Source: Longicatena caecimuris (lineage in GTDB: Bacteria > Bacillota_I > Bacilli_A > Erysipelotrichales > Erysipelotrichaceae). From it: a stretch of DNA of 64,000 nucleotides. The notes beneath the pieces were generated by a model. That model was not told the DNA's origin. It was given only the letters and a program-made list of their open reading frames with translations, and made no database searches. Positions 53,763 to 63,230 of the stretch are shown in pieces; the stretch's first letter is position 1, and each line of letters starts with the position of its first letter. Made by a program: the position numbers and the translations under genes. The stretch is from the NCBI RefSeq assembly GCF_004341945.1, contig NZ_SMBP01000013.1:18273-82272 (forward strand), given 5' to 3'.

Positions 53763-54349
53763 AGGAATGGAATACCTAAAATTTCATGTAAGACTTTGCG
53801 TAAAAGTGGAAGGCGTTCACTAATAAATTTTGGATGTTGTTTGAGCCAGCGATTATTTAAAGGGGAAGGGTGTGGCAAGATGAAAGCTTTTCGATCGTGT
53901 AAGGTTTGGGTATTAAAGACAAGATCATGAAAAGGTATTTTGGGGAATATATAAGAGGCAGCAAGTGCACCAATGATGATATAAAGCTCGTTATCCACCA
54001 TTGCCATTTCTTTTTGTAACCAGTGCTCTGCACAATGTTTGGGTGGTAAACAATCACCTCCACGCTCTTTTTTGCCGGGATAACAATGTCCCATAGAGGC
54101 AATGTAGAAATTGTTTGGATCATAAAAGCATGCAGCACTTATTTGATACCATTCTTGGCGCAACCGTTTTCCACTGGCATCGTTAAAAGGAAGGCCACTT
54201 TCATGTACATGAATGGAAGGCGCCTGAGAAATCTGAAAAATTTTTGCGTGAGGATTTCCTTGAAAAATCGGTCTTGGCTCGTGTGGAAAGATGTTTTCAC
54301 AAAGCCGACATTGTAAAAGCTCTTTTTTAATTTCTTCAAAATCGCTCAT
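53759..54349 (-). CDS. Uracil-DNA glycosylase-family protein
   Basis: The 196-aa protein has CRLCENIFPHEPRPIFQGNP, ISQAPSIHVHESGLPFNDASGKRL (active-site region) and a LPHPSPLNNRW C-terminal motif, as in family-4/5-like UDGs with an N-terminal Cys pair. It probably removes uracil from DNA; a possible variant is a DUF-type relative. A decayed C-terminus copy lies at 46154. Confidence 0.85.
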   Translation of the reverse strand: MSDFEEIKKELLQCRLCENIFPHEPRPIFQGNPHAKIFQISQAPSIHVHESGLPFNDASGKRLRQEWYQISAACFYDPNNFYIASMGHCYPGKKERGGDCLPPKHCAEHWLQKEMAMVDNELYIIIGALAASYIFPKIPFHDLVFNTQTLHDRKAFILPHPSPLNNRWLKQHPKFISERLPLLRKVLHEILGIPFL

Positions 54350-54408
54350 AGTATCACCTCTTAGTAGTATTTATTATAAAACATAGGAAGCATGGCATAC
54401 AAGAAAAG

Positions 54409-55641
54409 CTATTCTATTACTTTTAATATTGAGCGACAGCGTAAACTGATGCCAATGGATATGAAGGCAGCGACCATAAAAATCAGATACGGCAGCGCAT
54501 CCAATACATCAAATAAGACACCATAGACAGCTTGTCCTAACGGATAGGTACACATAACGATCATCGTAACAAAGGAACTGACTTTTCCTAGCATCTCGTT
54601 TGGTGTGTTGTGTTGTAAATAGGTTTGTGCATAGATGTTGAAAATAGCAGCAAAAGCCATACATAAAATACTGGCAGCGAATACGATAGCATAACTTACA
54701 TAAACACTGTTTAAAAACATTATGGCTAGACCGATAGGGAAAAGAAATAAGCTAGCAAGCATGAGAAAGATATACGAATGAGCCAGCTGAAAACGTTTTT
54801 GAAAGATAGGTAGTAACATAGCGCCAATGATGCTGCCAATACCGATACCTGCCTGTAACCAGCCAAAGTAAACGGGATCTAAAGCTAGTGTGATATTTGA
54901 AATGACCGGCAAACCGACACTCATTAAAGATGATAAAATGAAATTTAACAGGGCAAGGATCATCAATAACTTAAATAATGTTGGACGATCACAATAGACG
55001 AATTGCATACCTGCTTTCAGATCTTGCCAGGTGGATTTTAGAAATGTATCTTTTCGTTTTTGAGGCACAAACGGAATCTGCATGATGCATTCCAATAGGG
55101 AAGAAAATAAGAAGCAAGCAGCAGAAATAATCAATAAAGTAGCAAAGGGAAGCAGGCTGAATAAAACACCACCTAAGATGGGGCCTAACAAAGTGGCTAA
55201 CGCATTTACTTGTACGGTAATCCCATTCGCTTGCATCAATTTTTCTTCATCAACCAATAAGGGAATGCTGGCTTGTACAGCAGGTTGATAGAAGGATTGA
55301 ATAATTGATAATACGATCATTGTGATGGCAACAAGGGCTAAGGAAGATGCTTGTGTGATTAAATACGTGAAACCAAGCAGTAAAAAACCGGTAAAGCAAT
55401 CTAGTAAGATCATGATGTGACGACGACTCATACGATCTGCTAAAACACCGCCAACGGGGGATAAGAGAATGGTAGGAATCATGGAAATAGCTAAGATTGT
55501 GGCAAATGCACTTGCTGAACCGGTGGTATCTAATACATAAAGGGATAAGGAAAAGCGAAGCATGGCATTGCCGAATAATGAGATGATCTGGCCGATGACA
55601 AGCAAAGTGAAATTTTTGTTCCATACATAATGTTTCTTCAT
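54409..55641 (-). CDS. MFS transporter, DHA3-like drug exporter
   Basis: The 410-aa protein has 12 membrane helices, an LSPVGGVLADRMSRRHIMI loop 2-3 motif, and the MefA/EntS-like overall pattern. Function: export of a small toxic compound, judged from family. It follows the TetR gene on the minus strand with a TetR-type operator between. Confidence 0.9.
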   Translation of the reverse strand: MKKHYVWNKNFTLLVIGQIISLFGNAMLRFSLSLYVLDTTGSASAFATILAISMIPTILLSPVGGVLADRMSRRHIMILLDCFTGFLLLGFTYLITQASSLALVAITMIVLSIIQSFYQPAVQASIPLLVDEEKLMQANGITVQVNALATLLGPILGGVLFSLLPFATLLIISAACFLFSSLLECIMQIPFVPQKRKDTFLKSTWQDLKAGMQFVYCDRPTLFKLLMILALLNFILSSLMSVGLPVISNITLALDPVYFGWLQAGIGIGSIIGAMLLPIFQKRFQLAHSYIFLMLASLFLFPIGLAIMFLNSVYVSYAIVFAASILCMAFAAIFNIYAQTYLQHNTPNEMLGKVSSFVTMIVMCTYPLGQAVYGVLFDVLDALPYLIFMVAAFISIGISLRCRSILKVIE

Positions 55642-55662
55642 ACAAGAGTTCTCCTTTTTATA

Positions 55663-55680
55663 ATACCGAACGACGGTATG
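55663..55680. promoter_or_regulatory. TetR operator before the MFS gene
   Basis: ATACCG, AACGA, CGGTAT at 55663-55679 is a perfect 6-bp inverted repeat, 22 bp upstream of the MFS start. Confidence 0.65.
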
Positions 55681-55720
55681 TATGTTGGTTAAAAGATAGC
55701 TGCCATTTTAGGCAGCAATA

Positions 55721-56362
55721 TTAGGCGAGTACAGCTTTCAAATATTCTAAGAAATTTTGTTCCAATTCATCATTGATAATAGGAATTCCCATTTCTTCCA
55801 TCAATTTGCGTAAATACGTAACTTTATTCTTGATATGCTGTTCATCATAAGGTTCTAAAGGAGTTACTAACCAGAAATTGATTAACAACAGATACACTTG
55901 ACTGGCACATAGCGAATCTTGTGCTTGAATACTACCATCTTTGATACCTTCTTCAATTAAGGTAGCACCAAAAGCAGCAGCTTCACATAATGTTTCCTGT
56001 AAACTCATGACCATAAACTTTGGATTAGAATAGGCATCCATCATGACAGGATCAAGTGAACGTTTACGTGGATCCTTTAGCTGAGCCTTAAAAATCATAC
56101 GTAGTTTTTCCAGTCCATTCATATCGTTGAATGAAGATACATAAGCTCTTAATCCGTCAATGGAGGAATAGGATTGATTTCCCAATGCCTCAATGATATC
56201 ATCCTTTGATTTGAAATGGTGATAAATAGCACCTTTTGACATTCCTAAAGCATCTACAATATCTTGAATGGTTGTTTTCTCATAGCCTTTTTCGCCAAAT
56301 AATTTAAGACTGACATCCAGAATTTTTTGAACGGTTTGTTCTGGATGTTTATTTCTAGCCAT
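55721..56362 (-). CDS. TetR-family regulator of the MFS exporter
   Basis: The protein has a standard TetR HTH (YEKTTIQDIVDALGMSKGAIYHHFKSKDDII) and a helical C-domain. ATG at 56362 (GTG 56368 also possible) with GTGAGGTG upstream. An operator palindrome lies upstream and another before the MFS gene, so it represses both. Confidence 0.92.
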   Translation of the reverse strand: MARNKHPEQTVQKILDVSLKLFGEKGYEKTTIQDIVDALGMSKGAIYHHFKSKDDIIEALGNQSYSSIDGLRAYVSSFNDMNGLEKLRMIFKAQLKDPRKRSLDPVMMDAYSNPKFMVMSLQETLCEAAAFGATLIEEGIKDGSIQAQDSLCASQVYLLLINFWLVTPLEPYDEQHIKNKVTYLRKLMEEMGIPIINDELEQNFLEYLKAVLA

Positions 56363-56379
56363 AACCACACCTCACTAAC

Positions 56380-56400
56380 ATACATACGTTTGGTATGTAT
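56380..56400. promoter_or_regulatory. TetR operator upstream of its own gene
   Basis: ATACATAC, GTTTG, GTATGTAT: perfect 8-bp arms with a 5-bp spacer. Confidence 0.72.
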
Positions 56401-56484
56401 AGAGTGTAACACTCTTTTTTGAAAAAGTAAAGAAAATAAACGGATAAAAGATTGTAATGAAAGTGCAACTCCTTTTTCTTCACA

Positions 56485-56530
56485 TCATGAATAACTGTAT
56501 TTGGAAATCGGCAGATAACCATTCATGATA
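56485..56530. other. Intergenic hairpin
   Basis: ATCATGAAT (56485-56493) pairs with ATTCATGAT (56522-56530). The loop shares AGATAACCATTC with a hairpin at 46287-46310. Confidence 0.4.
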
Positions 56531-56631
56531 TGGTAAAAAAGCCATTTGCATTGATTTTTACATGTTTTTTCTACCCAGACAACAAGGAAATATGGTAAGA
56601 TATATACTGTGAATTCAAAGGAGTGCATGGA

Positions 56632-57156
56632 ATGCTGAAACTGTTTACCCCGAATTATTATATCCATCGTTATACGGCACTGCGACCTGCGTTTTTAAAA
56701 GAGCAAGGCATTCAGCTTTTGATTTGCGATATTGATAATACACTTGTCCCTCATGATGTAGCTGTACCGGATGATGAAGCAATCGCTTTTTTGAAATCCA
56801 TTCAGGATGCAGGTATTCAAATTGTTTTTATATCCAATAATGTAGAAGAACGTGTTGCCACCTTTGCGAAAGGATTAAATATTCCTTTTTATCCATTTGC
56901 TATGAAGCCGTTGCCTAAAACCTACCGAAAAATGTTAAAAGATTTTCATGTGAAGCGAGATGTGGTGGCAGTTTTAGGTGATCAGCTGATGACGGATATC
57001 TTAGGTGCCAATGTTATGCGGTTTTATACGATTTTGACGGCACAAGTCGTTGAACGTGATCTTTCTTTCACTAAGGTGAATCGCGTGTTTGAAAATATTG
57101 TGTTTTCCTTATTGAAAGTAACAGGAAAACTGGTGAAAGGAGAATATGATGAGTAA
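56632..57156 (+). CDS. yqeG: YqeG family HAD-IIIA phosphatase
   Basis: The 174-aa HAD phosphatase has DIDNTLVPHD (nucleophile motif), ISNN and GDQLMTDILGAN. It heads the yqeG-H-yhbY-nadD-yqeK-rsfS-yqeM operon of Firmicutes. ATG at 56632 with AAAGGAG; the stop overlaps yqeH by 11 bp. The substrate is unknown. Confidence 0.93.
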   Translation: MLKLFTPNYYIHRYTALRPAFLKEQGIQLLICDIDNTLVPHDVAVPDDEAIAFLKSIQDAGIQIVFISNNVEERVATFAKGLNIPFYPFAMKPLPKTYRKMLKDFHVKRDVVAVLGDQLMTDILGANVMRFYTILTAQVVERDLSFTKVNRVFENIVFSLLKVTGKLVKGEYDE

Positions 57157-58228
57157 GATTTGTAAAGGCTGTGGCGTTGTTATGCAAAGTGAAGATAAAA
57201 CAAAACTTGGTTATACACCAAAACCAGAGGCAGACTATTGTCAAAGGTGTTTTCGTATTCGTCATTACGATGATGTTGTCATCTCTATGAAACAAGGAAT
57301 TGATTCGGATGAGGTGCTGGCACGTATAGCGATGATGGATGCACTTGTTGTTTGGGTCGTTGATCTGTTTGATTTTGAGGCAAATATGGTCAGTGGGTTA
57401 AATCGACATCTGCTGCATAAAGACATCTTAATGGTGGCAACTAAAAGAGATCTGCTGCCGGCAACCATGTCGGATCAAAAATTAGGCGATTTTTTGTTAC
57501 AGCGTTTAAAAGAACTTTCTATTCAGGTTAAGGGAATTGTCATTTGCGGAGATTTGATGAAACATCCAAGACGTGATGAAAATAATTCCATTGATGAGAT
57601 TGCATATGCCATTGAACATTATCGCAATGAACGTGATGTTGTGGTGATGGGAATGGCAAATGCAGGAAAAAGTACAATGTTAAATGCCTTATGTGAGAAA
57701 GGGGATCTGACGACTTCTCGTCATCCGGGTACAACCTTGGATTTTAATGAAATCAACATGGATGGCTATACCTTATATGATACTCCGGGATTAACAAGAA
57801 TGGATTCTTTATTGACACATGTAGATGATAGGCTATTGAAGACAATGATTCCACTAAAACCATTAAAACCGAGAGGATATCAATTGTATCAAGACCAGAC
57901 TATATCCTTAGCAGGTTTTGTGCGCTTGGATTTGCTAGGTGGTCACAAGGTGAGCTGTGTAGCATACTTTGCGCCTGATCTTCCTTTACATCGCAGCAAA
58001 CAGGAAAAGGCTGATCAGTTATGGCAACAACATCTCGGTGAATTATTGGCGCCTGCCATTGATGAGAGCATAAAGGAGATGCAGATGTTTGAAATGCATC
58101 CAAAAGGTGAAAAAGTTGATGTAGTGATTCATGGCTTAGGCTGGTTTTGTGTAAGTGGAGATGTGAAAACGATTCGTGTATATGTTAGTAAATATGCAAA
58201 TGTAACATTTAGAAAGGCGATGATATAA
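57146..58228 (+). CDS. yqeH: Ribosome biogenesis GTPase YqeH
   Basis: The 360-aa circularly permuted GTPase has an N-terminal zinc finger (CKGCG...YCQRCFRI), then G4 TKRDLLPA before G1 GMANAGKST and G3 DTPGL. It helps 30S assembly. It overlaps yqeG and the next gene by one base. Confidence 0.95.
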   Translation: MMSKICKGCGVVMQSEDKTKLGYTPKPEADYCQRCFRIRHYDDVVISMKQGIDSDEVLARIAMMDALVVWVVDLFDFEANMVSGLNRHLLHKDILMVATKRDLLPATMSDQKLGDFLLQRLKELSIQVKGIVICGDLMKHPRRDENNSIDEIAYAIEHYRNERDVVVMGMANAGKSTMLNALCEKGDLTTSRHPGTTLDFNEINMDGYTLYDTPGLTRMDSLLTHVDDRLLKTMIPLKPLKPRGYQLYQDQTISLAGFVRLDLLGGHKVSCVAYFAPDLPLHRSKQEKADQLWQQHLGELLAPAIDESIKEMQMFEMHPKGEKVDVVIHGLGWFCVSGDVKTIRVYVSKYANVTFRKAMI

Positions 58229-58512
58229 TGTTAACAAGTAAAGATAAAAAAACACTGCGCTCAATTGCGCAAACGAGAAAGGCGTTATTTCAGATAGGAA
58301 AAGATGGAGTGACGCTCAATATGATTAAAACAATTTCCGATTCTTTAGAAGCCCATGAGTTGGTAAAAGTTTCATTATTAAAAACATGTCCTCTTTCCGT
58401 ACAAGAGGCAGCTTTAGATATTGCCGGGGGAACGCGTAGTGAAGTTGTACAAACGATAGGACGTACTGTTATTTTCTATCGACGCAGCAAAGAGAATAAG
58501 CTGGGGTTATAA
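58228..58512 (+). CDS. yhbY: RNA-binding protein YhbY
   Basis: The 94-aa CRM-domain protein has the LRSIAQTRKALFQIGKDGVT start and GRTVIFYRR end. It binds ribosome precursors. It is placed between yqeH and nadD, the usual order. Confidence 0.93.
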   Translation: MLTSKDKKTLRSIAQTRKALFQIGKDGVTLNMIKTISDSLEAHELVKVSLLKTCPLSVQEAALDIAGGTRSEVVQTIGRTVIFYRRSKENKLGL

Positions 58513-58513
58513 T

Positions 58514-59539
58514 ATGCGTATCGCTTTGCTGGGAGGAAGTTTTGATCCGATACACGAGGGCCATTTGCGAATTGCGAAAACCGCTTTAGCAAAACTTCCA
58601 ATTGATGAGGTTTGGTTTTTACCTTGTAAAGATGCGCCATTAAAAAAGGGACAACAAGTAGCTTTCCATCATCGATGTGCCATGGTGAAGTTGGCGATAG
58701 CTCCATATCGTAAAATGAAGCTTTGTACATTAGAAGGAGAGCTAGATGGTGTTTCCTATACGATACGTACGATAAAGGAACTAAAAAAACGTTTTCCTCA
58801 TGACACTTTTTCTTTTTTGATTGGTGATGATCAGGCAGCGCAATTTGATAAATGGAAAGATAGTGCGCAATTGAAACAAGAAGCATGCTTTTATGTGTTT
58901 TCACGTCATGAAGACGGTCAGTTGCCGACGGGGATGAAACGTGTTCCAATGCAACTGATTTCGGTTTCTAGTACAGAAATTAGAAATGGTGAAAAGAAAT
59001 GGGCTTTACCTAAGACAGTAAGGCGTTATATCGGAAGCAATGGACTATATGTAATAAATTGGGTGAAAGCAAGTATGTCGGAAAAGCGTTTCCAGCATTC
59101 GGTATCGGTCGCTGAAGTTTGTGTCAGACTAGCACATGCACATCACTTAGACGAACATGTCGCATGGTGTATGGGTATTGCACACGATATTTGTAAACAA
59201 ATGCCTTTTGAAAAGGCAAAGATCTGGATGATTCATCATATGCCATCTCATTTGCAGGAAAATAGGGCGATTTGGCATGGCTATATTGGTGCTGATTATG
59301 CAAAACGCTTTTTATATATGGAGGATAAACGTATCATCTCTGCTATTTATCATCATGTCTTAGGAGATGGCGCTTCGCCATATGCAATTATTTTATATGT
59401 GGCAGATAAGCTGGATCCAGCACGAGGCTATGATTCCAGTGAACAACTGTTATTGTGTGAAAAAAGCTTGTCATTGGGATTGGCAAGAGTAAAACAGGAA
59501 CAGCAGGAATATTTGCGAAAAAAAGGAGTAATTTCATGA
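58514..59539 (+). CDS. nadD: Fused nicotinate mononucleotide adenylyltransferase and YqeK HD hydrolase
   Basis: The 341-aa protein joins two enzymes: NadD (residues 1-~185; GGSFDPIHEGHLRIA and SSTEIRNG motifs) and a YqeK-like HD domain (from ~195; KRFQHSVSVAEVC, GIAHDICK, HYHHVLGDG-like IYHHVLGDGASP). NadD makes NaAD for NAD synthesis; YqeK hydrolyses diadenosine tetraphosphate in Bacillus relatives. In Bacillus they are separate adjacent genes; here they are one continuous frame. Confidence 0.92.
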   Translation: MRIALLGGSFDPIHEGHLRIAKTALAKLPIDEVWFLPCKDAPLKKGQQVAFHHRCAMVKLAIAPYRKMKLCTLEGELDGVSYTIRTIKELKKRFPHDTFSFLIGDDQAAQFDKWKDSAQLKQEACFYVFSRHEDGQLPTGMKRVPMQLISVSSTEIRNGEKKWALPKTVRRYIGSNGLYVINWVKASMSEKRFQHSVSVAEVCVRLAHAHHLDEHVAWCMGIAHDICKQMPFEKAKIWMIHHMPSHLQENRAIWHGYIGADYAKRFLYMEDKRIISAIYHHVLGDGASPYAIILYVADKLDPARGYDSSEQLLLCEKSLSLGLARVKQEQQEYLRKKGVIS

Positions 59540-59874
59540 AGGAATTAATAAAAGTCGTACAAAAAGCCATAGATGAAAAAAAGGGAGAACACCCTGTTAT
59601 ATTTGAATATCATACATTAAACCCGTTCATTGATTATGTGGTAATTTGCAGTGCTCCAAGTTTACGCCAGGTTTATGCGATTGCAGATAATGTGGCAGAT
59701 CGTGTAAAGGAACATGGTTATACTGTACGCAGCATGGAAGGCGATAAGGATTCCAGTTGGGTGTTGGTTGATTTAGACAGTATTGTCGTACATGTATTTC
59801 AAACAGAAGAAAGAGCGCACTTTCAGTTAGAAAAATTATATGCGGATTTGCCTAGTGAGGACTTTTCCTTATGA
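59536..59874 (+). CDS. rsfS: Ribosome silencing factor RsfS
   Basis: The 112-aa protein (NPFIDYVVICSAPSLRQVYAI, EGDKDSSWVLVDLDSIVVHVF) is RsfS/YqeL. It binds uL14 to stop subunit joining. It overlaps nadD-yqeK by 4 bp. Confidence 0.95.
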   Translation: MKELIKVVQKAIDEKKGEHPVIFEYHTLNPFIDYVVICSAPSLRQVYAIADNVADRVKEHGYTVRSMEGDKDSSWVLVDLDSIVVHVFQTEERAHFQLEKLYADLPSEDFSL

Positions 59875-60575
59875 TGTATGGAACATTGGCACAATTTTAT
59901 GATGCTTTAGTTAAAGATGAAGAAGCTACGCAAGCATGGGTAGCGTTAATCGAAGAATATGTAAACGGTAAGGAAGTGCTAGAACTCGCTTGCGGCAGTG
60001 GAGAAATCACGATAGCACTTGCGAAGGATGGTTACCATGTTACTGGAACGGATATCAGCGCAGAGATGCTGCAGGCAGCCAAAAAGAAAAAAGATCATGA
60101 TCTAGTAGACTGGAAAGTGATGGATATGTGTGATTTTCAGGTTGATGTAAGTTATGATGGCATTTTATGTTTATGCGATTCTTTTAATTATTTATTAAAA
60201 AAAGAACAAGTGCAAAAATTGTTCACTCAAGTTAAATCGCATTTAACGAAAGATGGCGTCTTTATCATGGATATGCATTCAATGGATCGATTGTTAGAGT
60301 TTGCGGAAGAATATAATGAAGCTGGAAGAATTGATCATCATGAATATCAATGGACGATTCAGACAATCGAAGACTGTATCTATCAGAATTTTGCTTTTTA
60401 TGATGAAGCTGGCAGGGTAAGTCTGGAACAACATATCCAGCGTGTTTATGATCCTATGTGGGTGAAAGAACAGCTAGAAGCTCTTGATTTTGATGTAAAA
60501 ATTATTACTGATTTTACATTTGATGGTATCCAAGAAGGTGAAAAATTGTTTTATATTTGTAGAAAAAAATCATAA
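59871..60575 (+). CDS. yqeM: YqeM-type SAM-dependent methyltransferase
   Basis: The 234-aa protein has a class I SAM fold: VLELACGSGEITIAL-like ELACGSGE, GTDISAEMLQAA and SFNYLL. It completes the yqe block. The target is unknown. ATG overlaps the rsfS stop by 4 bp. Confidence 0.9.
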   Translation: MMYGTLAQFYDALVKDEEATQAWVALIEEYVNGKEVLELACGSGEITIALAKDGYHVTGTDISAEMLQAAKKKKDHDLVDWKVMDMCDFQVDVSYDGILCLCDSFNYLLKKEQVQKLFTQVKSHLTKDGVFIMDMHSMDRLLEFAEEYNEAGRIDHHEYQWTIQTIEDCIYQNFAFYDEAGRVSLEQHIQRVYDPMWVKEQLEALDFDVKIITDFTFDGIQEGEKLFYICRKKS

Positions 60576-60589
60576 AGGGAGGAAATAAC

Positions 60590-61267
60590 ATGATTGGTAT
60601 TATCGCAGCAATGGATAAAGAGATGGATGCCATAACATCTTTATTGACAAATAAGGAAGAATATAAGGTATCCGGTATTGCAATGGTAAAAGGCAGTATC
60701 AAAGGGAAAAATGTCATGGTAATGAAGAGTGGCGTTGGCAAGGGAAATGCCGCGATGGCGACAACGATTCTGTTTGAAAATTTTGTTATTACGGCAGTGA
60801 TAAATATTGGTACGGCAGGTGGCTTAAAAAAGGAACAGCAGGTGTTGGATGCTGTCTTGTCGACACGCGTCGTACAACACGATTTTGATACTAGCATCAT
60901 TGATGGAAATGATGGATTAGGGTTGTATTATGATGCTGATGCGAAATTAATCGATGTATGTGATCAGGTGTTAACATCTATGGGAGTACGTGTGTTTCGT
61001 GGCTTAGTGGCCAGTGGAGATCAATTTATTGCTGAAGATGAAAAACGTGAACGTATAGAAACTTTATTTCCGGATGCCATCTGTGCAGAAATGGAAGCCG
61101 GAGCGATTGCCCAAGTATGTTCTCATTATCACGTACCTTTTGTTGTCTTGCGCTCTTTAAGCGATGTAGCACATAAAGAAGATTCACAAATGGATTTCTT
61201 AACATACGTAGAACATGCTGCAAAACGCAGTGCCACCTTATGTCAAGAATTCATGGAATTTATGTAA
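60590..61267 (+). CDS. mtnN: 5'-methylthioadenosine/S-adenosylhomocysteine nucleosidase
   Basis: The 225-aa enzyme has IGIIAAMDKEMD, SGVGKGNAAM, and catalytic glutamate in AEMEAGAIAQV with SDVAHK. It cleaves MTA and SAH, feeding sulfur and methionine cycling. GGAGG precedes the ATG. Confidence 0.96.
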   Translation: MIGIIAAMDKEMDAITSLLTNKEEYKVSGIAMVKGSIKGKNVMVMKSGVGKGNAAMATTILFENFVITAVINIGTAGGLKKEQQVLDAVLSTRVVQHDFDTSIIDGNDGLGLYYDADAKLIDVCDQVLTSMGVRVFRGLVASGDQFIAEDEKRERIETLFPDAICAEMEAGAIAQVCSHYHVPFVVLRSLSDVAHKEDSQMDFLTYVEHAAKRSATLCQEFMEFM

Positions 61268-61268
61268 T

Positions 61269-61294
61269 AGACATCCAATCAAGGATGTTTTTTT
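61269..61294 (+). terminator. Terminator of the yqe-mtnN operon
   Basis: ACATCC/GGATGT stem, 6-nt loop, then T tract. Confidence 0.85.
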
Positions 61295-61408
61295 ATAGAA
61301 AGGGGCATCGCTTTGCTAAGAAGTGCTGCTCAACCAAGGTATTTCTTGCGTATAAAGAAAGACAAATGCAAAAAAATCATGTATAATGAGGTACGTTAGG
61401 AGGTCGCT

Positions 61409-61864
61409 ATGAAAATAAATGGAAAATCAGTAGCTGTTACATGTGGACTACTGTTTATGGCATTAATTGTCATTTTTATCGAAATCGCTATTTTTATTAG
61501 CGGGCCTGCGCGTAAATTTGAAGATAAGGTAGATCATCAGATTGCCAAAATCAAAGAATCTTATGCGCGAATAGAGGATGTACAGCGCCATGTCTTTCAT
61601 TATGTTGTCTACATAGGAGAAGATAGCGATATGTATGTCTGGTTTAATGAAAAAGGTAAAGCCATTGCCAGTCGCAAGAAAACAAGTTATCAAAAGGCGG
61701 CTGTAAACGCTCTTATAGAAAAAAACTATCAAGGTAAGGTTAGTAAGGTATCACTTGGCTATGGGTATAAAAATCCTGTTTATGTAGTGAATTTTGATAA
61801 AGGTGAAGTATTATTGGATTATGATACATTAGATGAAGTCTATTATCTGAAGAAAGGAGAATAG
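61409..61864 (+). CDS. YpmB-like membrane-anchored protein
   Basis: The 151-aa protein has one N-terminal membrane helix and a PepSY-like outer domain. It lies upstream of dnaD and nth exactly as ypmB does in Bacillus. Its function there is not established. Ribosome site AGGAGG. Confidence 0.75.
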   Translation: MKINGKSVAVTCGLLFMALIVIFIEIAIFISGPARKFEDKVDHQIAKIKESYARIEDVQRHVFHYVVYIGEDSDMYVWFNEKGKAIASRKKTSYQKAAVNALIEKNYQGKVSKVSLGYGYKNPVYVVNFDKGEVLLDYDTLDEVYYLKKGE

Positions 61865-61873
61865 CATACAGTT

Positions 61874-62407
61874 ATGGATTGGTGGAAAGAAAAGTTTATC
61901 AACCGCCGTGATTACATGCTAGATCATTTAGATGAATTAACGATGACTAGCGATGAGACCTTATTGATCATGTTAATTGATTTTTTAAATCAACACCAAA
62001 TTCCGGTCACTCACGGTATTTTGGCAAAAAAGATGAAAAAGGATAGTGGCGAAATTGATGATTTATTATCCCAGCTTAGTGCAAAAGGATATGTGCAGCT
62101 GACATTTCAAAATGGGAAGATTTTATTTGAAATTGATGGTGTTTTTGCCGGTGCTAAGGAAAAAACGATGAATTTTGATGCTTCTTTATTTGATCTATTT
62201 GAAACAGAGTTTGCTCGACCATTATCACAAATGGAATTGCAACGGCTGGCAGATTGGTTAAATGTATATGAGCAGAAATTAATTGGTTATGCCTTACGAG
62301 AAGCATTGACTTATGAGCATCTGAGTTTTGACTATATCGAGCGTATTTTGGTAGAGTGGAAAAAGCGTGGATTGCGTCCGGAAGATTATGAGGAGGGGAA
62401 ACGATAA
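61874..62407 (+). CDS. dnaD: DnaD-family primosome protein
   Basis: The 177-aa protein has an N-terminal winged-helix DnaD domain (residues 1-100) and a DnaB/D C-terminal domain with QMELQRLADWLN and YIERILVEWKKRG. It helps replication initiation by loading DnaB helicase. It overlaps nth by 1 bp. Confidence 0.9.
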   Translation: MDWWKEKFINRRDYMLDHLDELTMTSDETLLIMLIDFLNQHQIPVTHGILAKKMKKDSGEIDDLLSQLSAKGYVQLTFQNGKILFEIDGVFAGAKEKTMNFDASLFDLFETEFARPLSQMELQRLADWLNVYEQKLIGYALREALTYEHLSFDYIERILVEWKKRGLRPEDYEEGKR

Positions 62408-63054
62408 TGACAACAGATGAAATTTTAGATATATTAGAATTACGTTTTCCTAATGCACATTGTGAATTGGTGCATCAAAATCCCTTTGAATTATTAGTAG
62501 CCGTAGTTTTATCTGCGCAAACTACAGATGCTGCGGTTAATAAGATAACGCCTGCTTTATTTGAGGCATTTCCAACTCCGGAAGCATTAGCTTCGGCAAA
62601 TAGTAAAGAAGTCGAAGCTAAAATTCGCCGCATTGGATTATATCGCAATAAAGCACGCTCTATTCAGGCTTTAAGTGCTTCTTTGGTAGAACATTTTGAC
62701 GGACAAGTACCACAGAGCATGAAGGAGTTGACTTCTTTAGCCGGAGTAGGTCGTAAAACAGCAAATGTAGTACGCAGTGTTTGTTTTGATATTCCAGCAA
62801 TTGCAGTGGATACACATGTAGAACGCATCGCTAAGCGATTAGGGTTGGCGAAAGTAGGGGATAGTGTTGAAGTAGTAGAACAAAAATTAAAACGTAAAAT
62901 CAAAAGAGAGCGATGGAATCGTGCACATCATTTATTTATCTTCTTTGGTCGATACCAATGCACTGCAAGAAATCCTCAGTGTGATCAATGTCCCTTTGCC
63001 TCGTTTTGCAAAAAAGACAAGTTGGAAGCATATCGCAGTCAGAAAAAAAGCTGA
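62407..63054 (+). CDS. nth: Endonuclease III
   Basis: The 215-aa DNA glycosylase/AP lyase has SAQTTDAAVNK, the helix-hairpin-helix LAGVGRKTANVV with catalytic Lys, VDTHVERIAKRL with catalytic Asp, and a CTARNPQCDQCPFASFC 4Fe-4S cluster (C-X6-C-X2-C-X5-C). It repairs oxidised pyrimidines. It follows dnaD as in Bacillus. Confidence 0.97.
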   Translation: MTTDEILDILELRFPNAHCELVHQNPFELLVAVVLSAQTTDAAVNKITPALFEAFPTPEALASANSKEVEAKIRRIGLYRNKARSIQALSASLVEHFDGQVPQSMKELTSLAGVGRKTANVVRSVCFDIPAIAVDTHVERIAKRLGLAKVGDSVEVVEQKLKRKIKRERWNRAHHLFIFFGRYQCTARNPQCDQCPFASFCKKDKLEAYRSQKKS

Positions 63055-63064
63055 CTGTTTTTTT
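63036..63064 (+). terminator. Terminator after nth
   Basis: CAGTCAG/CTGACTG stem with an A-rich loop, then seven T. Confidence 0.85.
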
Positions 63065-63230
63065 ATAATATACTTTTTCTTATTATAGGAAAGACGATAG
63101 TAAAGCGTGGTTGACAAAAGAAAAGGTCATAGTAAAAACGGATAGATATCAGAATTCTGTCAAATAAGAAAGCCTTTTGATGTGCGTATATATATAATAG
63201 ACGATAATAAAAGAGATTCTTCAATGATAT

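Noticed and set aside
46070..53840. att-type duplication from integration into the phosphatase gene
   Set aside because: The intact gene and the integrase relic are on the same side of the island and the copies have diverged too far for a recent att pair.
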